DNA of 7,346 nucleotides from Thermodesulfobacteriota bacterium (GCA_947259475.1 CAMYLW010000118.1:1-7346); one strand, 5' to 3'. Numbered from the stretch's first letter, positions 1 through 6,627 are shown. Numbers and translations: made by a program. Notes: generated by a model from the sequence alone, not told the origin.

Positions 1-1
1 A

Positions 2-109
2 TACTCTATAATCCGGAGCAAAGAAGAACTCTATTATTTCCGAACATTTACAGATAATTTCGGAGACGGTCAAGCGGTGGAAACAGTTGGGCAATGGCCC
101 AAGCTTTAG
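2..109 (+). CDS. 3' end of a possible convergent gene, hypothetical
   Basis: One plus-strand frame is open from the left edge and gives 35 residues (begins YSIIRSKEELYYF, ends VETVGQWPKL) before a TAG stop at 107-109. The composition looks protein-like, rich in charged and aromatic residues, and a hairpin followed by a T-run lies directly downstream, as expected after a gene end. No start is inside the window and I do not recognise the family, so no function is given. If real, it is convergent with the activator gene, whose stop lies about 70 bp away. A chance open frame of this length is also possible. Confidence 0.4.
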   Translation, partial: YSIIRSKEELYYFRTFTDNFGDGQAVETVGQWPKL

Positions 110-114
110 AGTGA

Positions 115-177
115 GGCGTAAGGCTCACGGCTCAAGAAGCATTCTTACCTTATGCCCTGCGCCTGGAGCCTTAAGCC
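115..177. repeat. Inverted clusters of degenerate 7-bp repeats (GGCnnAn type)
   Basis: The left cluster reads GGCGTAA, GGCTCAC, GGCTCAA at 115-135 with exact 7-bp spacing. The right cluster is in the opposite orientation at 143-177: TCTTACC, TTATGCC, CTGCGCC, TGGAGCC, TTAAGCC. The outer arms 115-131 and 161-177 are complementary at 14 of 17 positions, so the region can fold into a hairpin with a 29-base loop. It fills the gap between two converging stop codons. Other gaps in the window hold clusters with the same 7-bp period but different units. Confidence 0.75.
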
Positions 178-182
178 TTTTT
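115..182 (+). terminator. Probable intrinsic terminator of the convergent plus-strand gene
   Basis: The stem 115-131/161-177 (14 of 17 paired) is followed at once on the plus strand by five T residues at 178-182. This is the layout of a rho-independent terminator reading rightwards from the tail ending at 109. On the minus strand the hairpin is followed by a mixed sequence without a T-run, so intrinsic termination of the methyltransferase operon here is less clear. The long loop and the mismatches lower confidence. Confidence 0.45.
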
Positions 183-2109
183 ACCAAAGATTCTCTTGGG
201 GAAAATTCAGACTTTCAACGAAGTACTCATTGAAGTCGAGGCGGGTGGAGAGCTCGATGTGCTCGATGGAGTGGGCCAGCTCATTGGCCTTCTGCCAGTA
301 AGCCTTAGATAACAGCACCATGGAAGCGCCTGTGCTGGCAGCATTGCCGAGAGACTGGACGATGTCCGGTCTTACCCTGGGAATGAGACCGATGCGCATG
401 GCACTGAGGGGGTGAACGTAATTTCCGAGGGCACCGGCTAGATAGACACGGTCAATGCCCTCCACCCCAATACCCATTTCATCCAACAGGGTTCTGATGC
501 CGGCTGCGACAGCACCCTTGGCGAGCTGGAGTTCACGAATGTCCTGTTGGGTGAGATAAATCGGTCTACCATCGAAACTCTCATCCGGTCCTGCCACCAA
601 AAAGTCATAGACCCCTGATCTTTCAATGACTCTCGATCCTGGGATATCGTTTACATTTTCCAGGTCAGGTTGGATCAAACCCTCATGGTCGACGATGCCA
701 GCGTGCAACAGCACTGCTGCCAGATCAACCAGCCCGCTCCCACAAATTCCCTTGGGCTTGATGTTCGAGATGACTCTGCACGAAAAGTCGCCATTCCCTG
801 AGCTGACACCCTCAATCGCTCCAGACCTGGCAATCATCCCCTGGGAGATTTTCGCACCCTCAAGGGCGGGACCTGCCGCTGCCGAGCAGGTCAGCAAGCG
901 CTTGCGATTGCCGAGAAAAATCTCCCCGTTGGTACCTAAATCCATACCCAAAATCATCAAATCGTCCTGCTCTGCGGCGCCAGAAGCAAGGACGGCGCTG
1001 ATTAAGTCTCCGCCAATGTAGCCGGATCTAGTAGGCATCACGTAGAGCAGGGCCTCAGGGTTTACCTCGAGACCCACATCTCCTGCTTTCACGATCATGC
1101 CATCTGTGGAAACGGGATTGAAAGGTGCTTGCGCGATGCCCCTGGGATCCAAACTCAACAATAGATGCTGCATGGTAGTATTTCCCGCAGCAACTCCGAT
1201 GAAAATGTCCTCCGGTTGCAACCCGCCGACATACAAAAGACGTTTTGTGATGCGGTTCAAATCTTTTATCAGAAGTTCGTTTAGACGTTGAAGCCCCTCT
1301 GAATTTTCTTTGACGTACTGCAGACGGCTGATGACGTTCGAACCGTACTTACTTTGGCTGTTGAGACGAGAGATGGCGGCGACCTCATTTCCGTCGAGCA
1401 AACTGATAAGCTTACCCACCAAAGTGCTCGTACCTAGATCAAAGACCAATCCGTAGCGGCGGCCCCCCTCCTCCCGCGGCTGCCAGGCAAGCAGAGATTT
1501 TCCGTGAAGCACTGCAGCTCCGTGAAACTGTGTTTTTGCCAGCATGCTGGGCAGGGAGCGAAGGCAGTTGAGTGGGGCAGTCAAATCGTCATAGTTAGGT
1601 CCCATTGCCAGTCTGATCCGCTCGAGATCAGCAAGTCCTCCATTGTGAGCGTCCTGGGGCAAGCTAACCAACTGCTTTTCCAGCAGAGGATCGAGATAGA
1701 AAAGTGGCCTCCGGCCCGTTTTAAGAATCTGATAATAGGTATCCTCGGTCTCAGGCTCGCCGACATAGATGGTGAATTCCTTCCTAATCTTGGTGCGGCA
1801 CGCCAGCCGGACACCCGCCTTGAGCTCATCTGCGTCGAGCAGTTCTTGTGCCTCTGTGGAAGGCGGACCCATGGAAGAAAGGATCTTCACTTTACACTTG
1901 CCGCACTGCCCTAGGCCACCGCAGTCCCCTTCCAATTCCACATCCGTCTTTTGGAGAGCCTCTAAGATGGTCTTTCCCCGACGGACCTTCACCCAGAGGT
2001 CATCGGGCAAGACTTTGAGCCAAACGTGCTTCCTTTTCTGTTTTCTTTCAGGGGGTAAGGCAAAAGGACGCCGTTTCTTTTTCTTCTTTTTGCTCTTAGG
2101 CTTTTTCAT
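181..2109 (-). CDS. RACo/RamA-type reductive activator of corrinoid proteins ([2Fe-2S] + ASKHA domains)
   Basis: This 642-residue protein should reduce inactive Co(II)-corrinoid to Co(I) with electrons passed through an N-terminal [2Fe-2S] cluster and energy from ATP. The ferredoxin-type domain spans about residues 28-118, with ligands C63, C69, C72 and C104 (C-x5-C-x2-C pattern). A linker region follows to about 215. The ASKHA-type DUF4445 region then carries FDLGTS (223-228), AAGNTTMQHL (307-316), MDLGTNGE (389-396), GICGSGLVDL (454-463) and YLAGALGNYV (556-565). Length and motif order match the RACo family, and nothing appears to be missing. An oddity is the lysine/arginine-rich tail at residues 2-14. 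The ATG is preceded by AGGA at 2119-2122, nine bases away. The gene sits 61 bp after the DUF1638 gene and is the last of the cluster. Its likely partner is the corrinoid protein at 5926-6486. The assignment to the family is firm; the partner is inferred. Confidence 0.92.
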   Translation of the reverse strand: MKKPKSKKKKKKRRPFALPPERKQKRKHVWLKVLPDDLWVKVRRGKTILEALQKTDVELEGDCGGLGQCGKCKVKILSSMGPPSTEAQELLDADELKAGVRLACRTKIRKEFTIYVGEPETEDTYYQILKTGRRPLFYLDPLLEKQLVSLPQDAHNGGLADLERIRLAMGPNYDDLTAPLNCLRSLPSMLAKTQFHGAAVLHGKSLLAWQPREEGGRRYGLVFDLGTSTLVGKLISLLDGNEVAAISRLNSQSKYGSNVISRLQYVKENSEGLQRLNELLIKDLNRITKRLLYVGGLQPEDIFIGVAAGNTTMQHLLLSLDPRGIAQAPFNPVSTDGMIVKAGDVGLEVNPEALLYVMPTRSGYIGGDLISAVLASGAAEQDDLMILGMDLGTNGEIFLGNRKRLLTCSAAAGPALEGAKISQGMIARSGAIEGVSSGNGDFSCRVISNIKPKGICGSGLVDLAAVLLHAGIVDHEGLIQPDLENVNDIPGSRVIERSGVYDFLVAGPDESFDGRPIYLTQQDIRELQLAKGAVAAGIRTLLDEMGIGVEGIDRVYLAGALGNYVHPLSAMRIGLIPRVRPDIVQSLGNAASTGASMVLLSKAYWQKANELAHSIEHIELSTRLDFNEYFVESLNFPQENLW

Positions 2110-2170
2110 CTTTGCTGGTCCTATACTAGCTCCAGCCAGCTACACTCTCCAACTGTACAGCTTCACCGAC

Positions 2171-2749
2171 TTAGAATAAGTCGTTGAGTATTTTTTTCAA
2201 GTGCGAATAATCCGCATCCCGAATCTCTAAGGAAAGTTGCAAGAATGTAGCCAGTTCATTGGCTTTGGACAACAAATCAGGATCTGACGGCTGTCTCAGA
2301 TATACTATTCTCTCGTAGTGTTCAAAAAACGATTTTCTCATTTCCTCGTCATGGAGTTCGAGTGGTTCCAGGCAGTATTCCTCGAAATTCAGAATGAGAT
2401 CTCTTTCCAGAAAATAGGTGCCTGGCATCTCGTTAATGATATTCTCGTACTGTTCACTGCCAAGGAGCATCTCAAAACAGTGAAACCCTGGGACTTTAGT
2501 CACCCCTTGGTGTCTGCAGAAGTCATCGATGTCAGGAAAACAGGTCCCGTAAAGGCAGAGGATGCGTTCGTTTCTTTGTCTGGCAGATGTGATTGTCTCT
2601 GACAGCTGTCTTCTTAAGTCTTGCGGCCTCAAGTGTAGGTTGGAAGGAAGGTAACTAGAACGCACGCGAGGGTATCTCTCTTCCACCCCCAGGTGCTCCA
2701 AGGTTGGCCTGAATACACCACATGCAATGAGACTTGTCGATGGGCGCAT
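2171..2749 (-). CDS. DUF1638 family protein
   Basis: This 192-residue soluble protein has no signal peptide or membrane segment that I can see. It matches the DUF1638 pattern: LIACGVFRP near the start (7-15), YLPSNLHLRP (33-42), a cysteine-rich stretch around LCLYGTC (64-70) and C78, PGFHCFEMLLGS (87-98), and PGTYFLERD (109-117). Cysteines 10, 65, 70, 78 and 91 with His 80 and 90 could form a metal or cofactor site, but this is inference. The family has no established biochemical role; its members are often found beside corrinoid methyltransferase and activator genes, as here between an MttB-like gene (57 bp upstream) and the activator (61 bp downstream). A GAGGGG sequence lies upstream of the ATG, but about 14 bases away, so the ribosome site is weak. 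The family call is good; the function is unknown. Confidence 0.8.
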   Translation of the reverse strand: MRPSTSLIACGVFRPTLEHLGVEERYPRVRSSYLPSNLHLRPQDLRRQLSETITSARQRNERILCLYGTCFPDIDDFCRHQGVTKVPGFHCFEMLLGSEQYENIINEMPGTYFLERDLILNFEEYCLEPLELHDEEMRKSFFEHYERIVYLRQPSDPDLLSKANELATFLQLSLEIRDADYSHLKKILNDLF

Positions 2750-2806
2750 CTATTTTCGTTTCGCCCCTCTTTATCATTGTTGTCAAATAGTAGTTTAATA
2801 TGTAGT

Positions 2807-4243
2807 TTAGAGATTTTGAATACCAGAGAACTTCTTTTTTATTTCAAGAATCAAATCCGTATCCAACAACCCCTCTCTGCCATCGTCCAGAATTTCATCG
2901 ACCAGATCGTTGGCGCGGCTTAACATGCTGGGCCTGCCTCTCTCCTCCCAGATATCGAAGTTACAGCGAACACCCAGATCAGGATAGAAGAATTCCTCCT
3001 TCATGTGTTCGATGGTGTGATCTTCCATAACATAATTTCCTCCCGGGCCGACTTTTTCAATCACATCGAAACCGAGAGTACCTTCGTTCACGCTGATACC
3101 CGAAAGGATCCTGTTGATCATTCCAATGATCTCATTATCTATCACGTACTGTTCGTAGGAAATCGAATTCCCTGAATCCAACATCCCAGCTGCCAAATGA
3201 ATAAGATCCGCTCCATTCATGGCAACCATCAAGTTAGAAAAAGTTTTTTCACAGCCAGACTGAATGTCAGGCCTCTTGGCCTCAGTAACGCCACCCGAGG
3301 CGTAAATGGGGAAATCATAAAGTTTCGCCAGTTGTACTGCAGCTCCATTCATTATTGCCATTTCAACGGAGCCCATGGTGTATTCCATATGTCGCATATC
3401 CATGGTGCTGGGCACAGCCCCATAGAGTACCTTCGCCCCGGGGGCGCATACCTGGGTGATAGCTACACCCGCCAACGCCTCCGCATGCATTTGGCATAAG
3501 GTACCTGCCAGGGTAGCCGGCGCGGTGGCACCAGAGATGGGTGCCGGGGCACAGGTGACAGGGATGCCGCTGGTGCCACAGATAGTGAGAATCTCTAGCG
3601 TGTTCGCGTCAATGGTAAGGGGGCTTATAGGATTGCTTATTACCGAAACGAAGGGTTTTTCTCGAAGCTCTTCTTCTCCTCCCGCAATGAGTTGTGCAAG
3701 TTCCCACATTTGTTTAACACCCTCAGCATCATCACAGCCTCCCATTACATGTTTGGAGGTGAAGTTGAGGGCGTGATAGAAATCGTTGAGATGGTAGTAT
3801 TGAGGCTCCAAGTCATGAGCCTGACATGCAATGATGTAGAGACTTATATTCTCCAGTTGATTCACCAGGGTGGCGGTGTGAGCCACATCCCTCAGCATGG
3901 TGAGACGGTAACCGCCAGTGCCCATATCGAGGATACGAAATACTCGGCCTCCATTAGCGAAATGCACCATTCCCTCTCCGAGGTGCACATCGTTTTTTCC
4001 GTCTCGAGAATAGAGAACGAACTGAGAGGGGGCTCGAGCCAAGACTTCATCCAACCAAGCAGCCTCAAAGCGCACTTTCTGGTCGCCCTGGTCAATAATG
4101 GCCCCTGCCGCCTTAAGTATATCGAGATAGTTTTGTTCGAGTATTCTGATCCCTACACGCCCCAATATCCGGCGGGACGTCTGGTCTATCTTTCTTACAT
4201 CTTCAGGCGAAAGTGGCCTGTATGGTGGTAAACGCATTGGCAT
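2807..4243 (-). CDS. MttB-family corrinoid methyltransferase without pyrrolysine (second paralogue)
   Basis: This 478-residue protein is close to the usual length of the trimethylamine methyltransferase (MttB) superfamily, a TIM barrel that moves a methyl group from a substrate to a corrinoid protein. Family signatures include GGEEELREKPF (188-198), NPISPL (204-209), GATAPATLAG (238-247), FPIYASGGVTEAK (311-323), GADLIHLAAGMLDSG (344-358), VNEGTLGFDVIEKVGPGG (385-402) and EDHT (407-410). The reading frame has no internal amber codon, so it belongs to the non-pyrrolysine group. Characterised members of that group (MtgB, MtpB, MtcB) act on quaternary amines such as glycine betaine, proline betaine or carnitine. 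The substrate here cannot be read from sequence. It is only moderately similar to the neighbour at 4459-5904 and looks like a different subfamily. The ATG at 4243 has only a weak GGGG upstream; a second ATG two codons later is an alternative. Confidence 0.9.
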   Translation of the reverse strand: MPMRLPPYRPLSPEDVRKIDQTSRRILGRVGIRILEQNYLDILKAAGAIIDQGDQKVRFEAAWLDEVLARAPSQFVLYSRDGKNDVHLGEGMVHFANGGRVFRILDMGTGGYRLTMLRDVAHTATLVNQLENISLYIIACQAHDLEPQYYHLNDFYHALNFTSKHVMGGCDDAEGVKQMWELAQLIAGGEEELREKPFVSVISNPISPLTIDANTLEILTICGTSGIPVTCAPAPISGATAPATLAGTLCQMHAEALAGVAITQVCAPGAKVLYGAVPSTMDMRHMEYTMGSVEMAIMNGAAVQLAKLYDFPIYASGGVTEAKRPDIQSGCEKTFSNLMVAMNGADLIHLAAGMLDSGNSISYEQYVIDNEIIGMINRILSGISVNEGTLGFDVIEKVGPGGNYVMEDHTIEHMKEEFFYPDLGVRCNFDIWEERGRPSMLSRANDLVDEILDDGREGLLDTDLILEIKKKFSGIQNL

Positions 4244-4458
4244 GGTGAAGCCCCGTATTAGTAAGCCATCAGTAGTCAGCGTTCAGCAAATTACAACACA
4301 CGACGATGTAACTCCTTTCTTTCCACTAAAATCGATTGAACGTACCTAAGATATAGGAAAAATAGTACGCAAAACTCTCTCCTAAAGTTCTAATGGCTTC
4401 TCTCTACAAGATCTTTGCAGCCCTCTCTTGCTGACAGCCGATAGCTGATTGCTGAAAG
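4244..4458. other. 215-bp gap between the two MttB-like genes
   Basis: No coding frame, tRNA-like fold or cobalamin-riboswitch B12 box is evident. Both ends carry 7-bp repeat clusters (see the repeat entry). The middle (about 4290-4427) is A/T-leaning. On the minus strand an AAGGAG-like sequence occurs around 4312-4317 but is not followed by a usable start codon. A promoter for the downstream MttB-like, DUF1638 and activator genes could lie here, but I find no convincing -35/-10 or sigma-54 pair. Confidence 0.5.
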
Positions 4459-4464
4459 CTAACT
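4269..4464. repeat. Inverted 7-bp repeat clusters (TCAGCnn / GCTGAnn) at both ends of an intergenic segment
   Basis: The left cluster has TCAGTAG, TCAGCGT, TCAGCAA at 4269-4289. The right cluster has GCTGACA, GCCGATA, GCTGATT, GCTGAAA, GCTAACT at 4430-4464, all in exact 7-bp register and in the opposite orientation. Arms 4269-4289 and 4428-4448 are complementary at 15 of 21 positions, separated by about 140 bp. The right cluster runs into the last codons of the upstream MttB-like gene and supplies its TAG stop. The layout resembles a small inverted-repeat element or a hairpin split by other sequence. No transposase or target duplication is seen. Confidence 0.7.
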
Positions 4465-5904
4465 CTCAAGAATCTGTTCTATCTCTTTGAGCACTGCGTC
4501 TGGTTTGGTATCCACCTCGTGTTCGGAAAGAATCCTCTTAGCCTCCATGTTGCAACGCTTGTAAAGGTCCATGGCACCTTCGTTTTCCCAGGCATCGTAG
4601 CGGGAACGGTCCAAAAGCTTCGGTAGAAACAAGGCTTGCATGAAATGATCATAAGTATGGTCATCCATGAGAAAAATGGACCCAGGACCGCCGCGGCCTA
4701 CCCTTTCTATGGCCTTCAGAGCCAGAGTACCATCATTTACGGGGATTCCCTGGACATAGAAACGGCTCATGGCTATCAGTTCGTTGGCCATCGTAATCAT
4801 CTCAAGGGAAGAGGTGCTGCCATATTCCAGAAAACCCACATCGTGGATCAGGTTCGCGCGCGAGAGCAGGGCGGTGAGAATGGAAAACATGGCTTCAGCT
4901 CCAGCTTGGGCATCCATTACCTTGGCATCCGAGGCTCCGGCAAAGGCCCAGATCGGCAGGCCATAGATCTGGTCTCGCATGTCAGCCAAGGCGGCTTGGG
5001 TGAGACTCCATTCCGGGCAACCATAGCAGACCACGCTGGACTTCATGTCCATGGCACTTACATTGGGACCAAAGAGAAAAGGAGAACCTTTGCCGGCAAG
5101 CTGATGCACCACCAGACCCGCCAGATTTTCTGCGATTCCCAGGGCCATGGCCCCGGCCAGGGTTACCGGAGCGCCACCACCTGCATTGGACCCAGAGGGA
5201 AGACAAAGGGGGATCTTCTTTTGGGCGCAGAAAATGAGTTTTTCCATCACATTTTCAGGAAATAGTAGGGGGCTTATTGCCTCTGAATAATTCAGAATAA
5301 ATGGTTTTCCCTGAAGCTCTTCTTCTCCTCCTACCACCAGGCAAGCCATCTCATGAATCTTGGCAATGTCTCTGCCGCTGTCCGCGATGAAAACTATGGG
5401 TTTGTTGGTGTTCCTGAGCATTTCAGCAAAAACATAGACGTAGATATCGTCGATTGGGGCGTCTTCAGGGTTGGACATAGACATGGCAAAGTCGATGTTC
5501 TCCAGGCCATCCACCAAGGTGGCGAAGTTACTGACGTCTTTAAGAACCGCTCGTCTCCGTTCACCGGTCTCCACGTCCTGAGTAAAGGTTGCATCCGAGC
5601 CAGTGCCATAGAAGGAGTTTTCACCGGTGAGGTCCATTGCTTTGGCACCCTTTTGGTCATAGAGACTTATTTGTTTCGGAGCTGTCTTCAGAGCCTCTTC
5701 AACGAGATGAGGGGGCATACGGACCCAATCACCATCGGAAATCTTGCAACCTTTGTCGGCAAGCATCTCCAAGGCACCGGGATGCTCCATCTTAAAACCC
5801 GTTTTCTCAAGGATCTCCAGAGCCGCCCCATGGATTGCCAAGGCCTGTTCGCGGTTTAGTACTTTGAGCCGCGGCTGAAAGGTGGGAATTTCTGACCGTT
5901 CCAT
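4459..5904 (-). CDS. MttB-family corrinoid methyltransferase without pyrrolysine (first paralogue)
   Basis: This 481-residue TIM-barrel protein of the trimethylamine methyltransferase superfamily probably methylates the corrinoid protein encoded just upstream, using an N-methylated, likely quaternary-amine, substrate. Signatures include GGEEELQGKPF (192-202), SEAISPLLFPEN (207-218), GGGAPVTLAGAMALG (242-256), LPIWAFAGASDAK (316-328), NLIHDVGFLEYG (351-362), VNDGTLALKAIERVGRGG (389-406) and DDHTYDHF (414-421). It is full length and has no internal amber codon, unlike true pyrrolysine-containing MttB. The start has a strong AGGAG at 5911-5915, six bases from the ATG, and only 21 bp separate it from the corrinoid protein gene, so the two are surely co-transcribed. 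This makes it the best candidate for the main methyltransferase partner. Glycine betaine (MtgB-like) is a possible substrate but is not shown by the sequence. Confidence 0.92.
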   Translation of the reverse strand: MERSEIPTFQPRLKVLNREQALAIHGAALEILEKTGFKMEHPGALEMLADKGCKISDGDWVRMPPHLVEEALKTAPKQISLYDQKGAKAMDLTGENSFYGTGSDATFTQDVETGERRRAVLKDVSNFATLVDGLENIDFAMSMSNPEDAPIDDIYVYVFAEMLRNTNKPIVFIADSGRDIAKIHEMACLVVGGEEELQGKPFILNYSEAISPLLFPENVMEKLIFCAQKKIPLCLPSGSNAGGGAPVTLAGAMALGIAENLAGLVVHQLAGKGSPFLFGPNVSAMDMKSSVVCYGCPEWSLTQAALADMRDQIYGLPIWAFAGASDAKVMDAQAGAEAMFSILTALLSRANLIHDVGFLEYGSTSSLEMITMANELIAMSRFYVQGIPVNDGTLALKAIERVGRGGPGSIFLMDDHTYDHFMQALFLPKLLDRSRYDAWENEGAMDLYKRCNMEAKRILSEHEVDTKPDAVLKEIEQILES

Positions 5905-5910
5905 AGCCTA

Positions 5911-5915
5911 CTCCT
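5911..5915 (-). promoter_or_regulatory. Ribosome binding site of the first MttB-like gene
   Basis: AGGAG on the minus strand, six bases before the ATG at 5904, fixes this start and lies within the 21-bp gap after the corrinoid protein gene. Confidence 0.75.
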
Positions 5916-5925
5916 ATATCCGTGT

Positions 5926-6486
5926 TCAGGTAATGCCGAGTAGTTTTTTGGCCGCAATCACCGCGGAACCTGCATCAGGTGCGTAAGAGTCGGCCTTGAT
6001 CTCACTGGCAAATTCACGCATGGCCGGCATTGTGGTGGAGAGCAAAGCAGACATGGCCACGATGTCTGCCCCCACTTCTTGAGCCTTTTGGGTGAAATCT
6101 TTCGGAGAAACGTCAACGCCAAGGTCCGTTATGCTGAATCCCGCCCCTTCCATCATCATGGCAACCAGGTTTTTGCCGATGTCGTGTAAATCCTGCCGCA
6201 CAGTTCCGATAACGACTTTTCCCTTAGTGCTTAGTTGGCCTTCTTGAAAGAGCGCTTTGATCAGTTTCATGCATTCTTGCATGGTCTTAGCAGAGCGCAA
6301 CATCTGAGGGACAAACATCTGACCCGTTGAAAACTTTTCTCCTACCTGGTCCATGGCGGCAATGAGACCCTGGTCCAGGATGTCCTGAACATTGCTGCCA
6401 GCATCCAGAGCTGACTGGGTCTCTGCCACAGCCGTTTGGATGTCTCCTTTGATCACAGCATCGGTTAGCGCTTTAAATTCACTCAT
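5926..6486 (-). CDS. Methyltransferase corrinoid protein (MttC/MtgC-like), internally shortened
   Basis: This small cytoplasmic protein carries the cobalamin cofactor that shuttles methyl groups between the MttB-like enzymes and the methyl-THF methyltransferase. Residues 1-85 form the N-terminal helical cap domain (GLIAAMDQVGEKFSTGQMFVP region at 40-60). From about 88 begins the Rossmann-type B12-binding domain, with DLHDIG (99-104) giving the axial base H101, followed by NLVAMMMEGAGF (106-117), DLGVDVSP (121-128) and the SALLSTTMPAM segment (146-156). The length, 186 residues, is below the usual 210-215. After MPAMRE (153-158) the sequence jumps straight to FASEIKADSYAPDA (159-172). The helix and the strand with the VGGAPVT-type motif, normally found between them and contacting the cobalamin tail, are missing. 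The start is supported by AAGGGGG at 6492-6498, five bases upstream. The family call is firm; whether this version binds cobalamin normally is open. Confidence 0.92.
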   Translation of the reverse strand: MSEFKALTDAVIKGDIQTAVAETQSALDAGSNVQDILDQGLIAAMDQVGEKFSTGQMFVPQMLRSAKTMQECMKLIKALFQEGQLSTKGKVVIGTVRQDLHDIGKNLVAMMMEGAGFSITDLGVDVSPKDFTQKAQEVGADIVAMSALLSTTMPAMREFASEIKADSYAPDAGSAVIAAKKLLGIT

Positions 6487-6491
6487 ACATT

Positions 6492-6498
6492 CCCCCTT
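6492..6498 (-). promoter_or_regulatory. Ribosome binding site of the corrinoid protein gene
   Basis: AAGGGGG on the minus strand ends five bases before the ATG at 6486. It is strong and supports the chosen start. Confidence 0.7.
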
Positions 6499-6533
6499 TG
6501 AGTTTGGTTTTCACCACGAAGCTCCAGAGACCT

Positions 6534-6588
6534 GAGATGTGGGATGCAAGAAAAGAGAGGATAATCTCACATTACACTTCACACATCT
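6534..6588. repeat. Small inverted cluster of 7-bp units (GATGTG type)
   Basis: GAGATGT and GGGATGC at 6534-6547 stand in 7-bp register. They face TCACATT, ACACTTC, ACACATC at 6567-6587, also in 7-bp register and in the opposite orientation. AGATGTG (6535-6541) pairs exactly with CACATCT (6582-6588), giving a possible hairpin over the gap between the MeTr and corrinoid genes. It is less regular than the other two clusters. There is no T-run of note, so it is not called a terminator. Confidence 0.5.
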
Positions 6589-6627
6589 GGAATCTCTTGC
6601 TGTCTTTACTGGCTTATACTCTCCCTT

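Larger units (their letters stand above)
6487..6627. other. 141-bp gap between MeTr and corrinoid protein genes
   Basis: The gap holds the ribosome site of the corrinoid gene at its left end and an inverted repeat cluster in the middle. I see no convincing promoter and no coding frame. It is the only sizeable gap between the first two genes of the pathway, so it may hold a processing or attenuation site that sets the amount of corrinoid protein; that is speculation. Confidence 0.4.

Noticed and set aside
115..177. CRISPR array
   Set aside because: Units are 7 bp, contiguous and inverted; there are no spacers of CRISPR length and no cas genes.
1504..1914. 136-codon open frame on the plus strand
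   Set aside because: Antisense to the [2Fe-2S]/linker part of the activator gene; no family features.
2127..2142. Small palindrome (5-bp stem TAGCT/AGCTA) just upstream of the activator start, and an 8-bp palindrome at 2153-2160
   Set aside because: Stems are too short to support a terminator or operator; likely by chance.
2781..2786. Perfect TTGACA (-35-like) on the minus strand upstream of the DUF1638 gene
   Set aside because: No -10 element at 16-18 bp; the expected position reads CGAAAC. The hexamer alone in A/T-rich DNA is not enough to call a promoter.
3692..4231. 179-codon open frame on the plus strand
   Set aside because: Antisense to the second MttB-like gene, whose family motifs explain this stretch.
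4244..4458. Cobalamin riboswitch in the gap before the second MttB-like gene
   Set aside because: No B12 box and no multi-helix pattern found by eye; the structure there is explained by 7-bp repeats.
4636..5265. 209-codon open frame on the plus strand
   Set aside because: It lies antisense inside a well-conserved MttB-like gene, has low-complexity composition and no recognisable family; a shadow of the real gene.
2807..5904. Pyrrolysine-containing MttB (amber read-through)
   Set aside because: Both frames run full length without an internal TAG, and no pyl genes are in the window.
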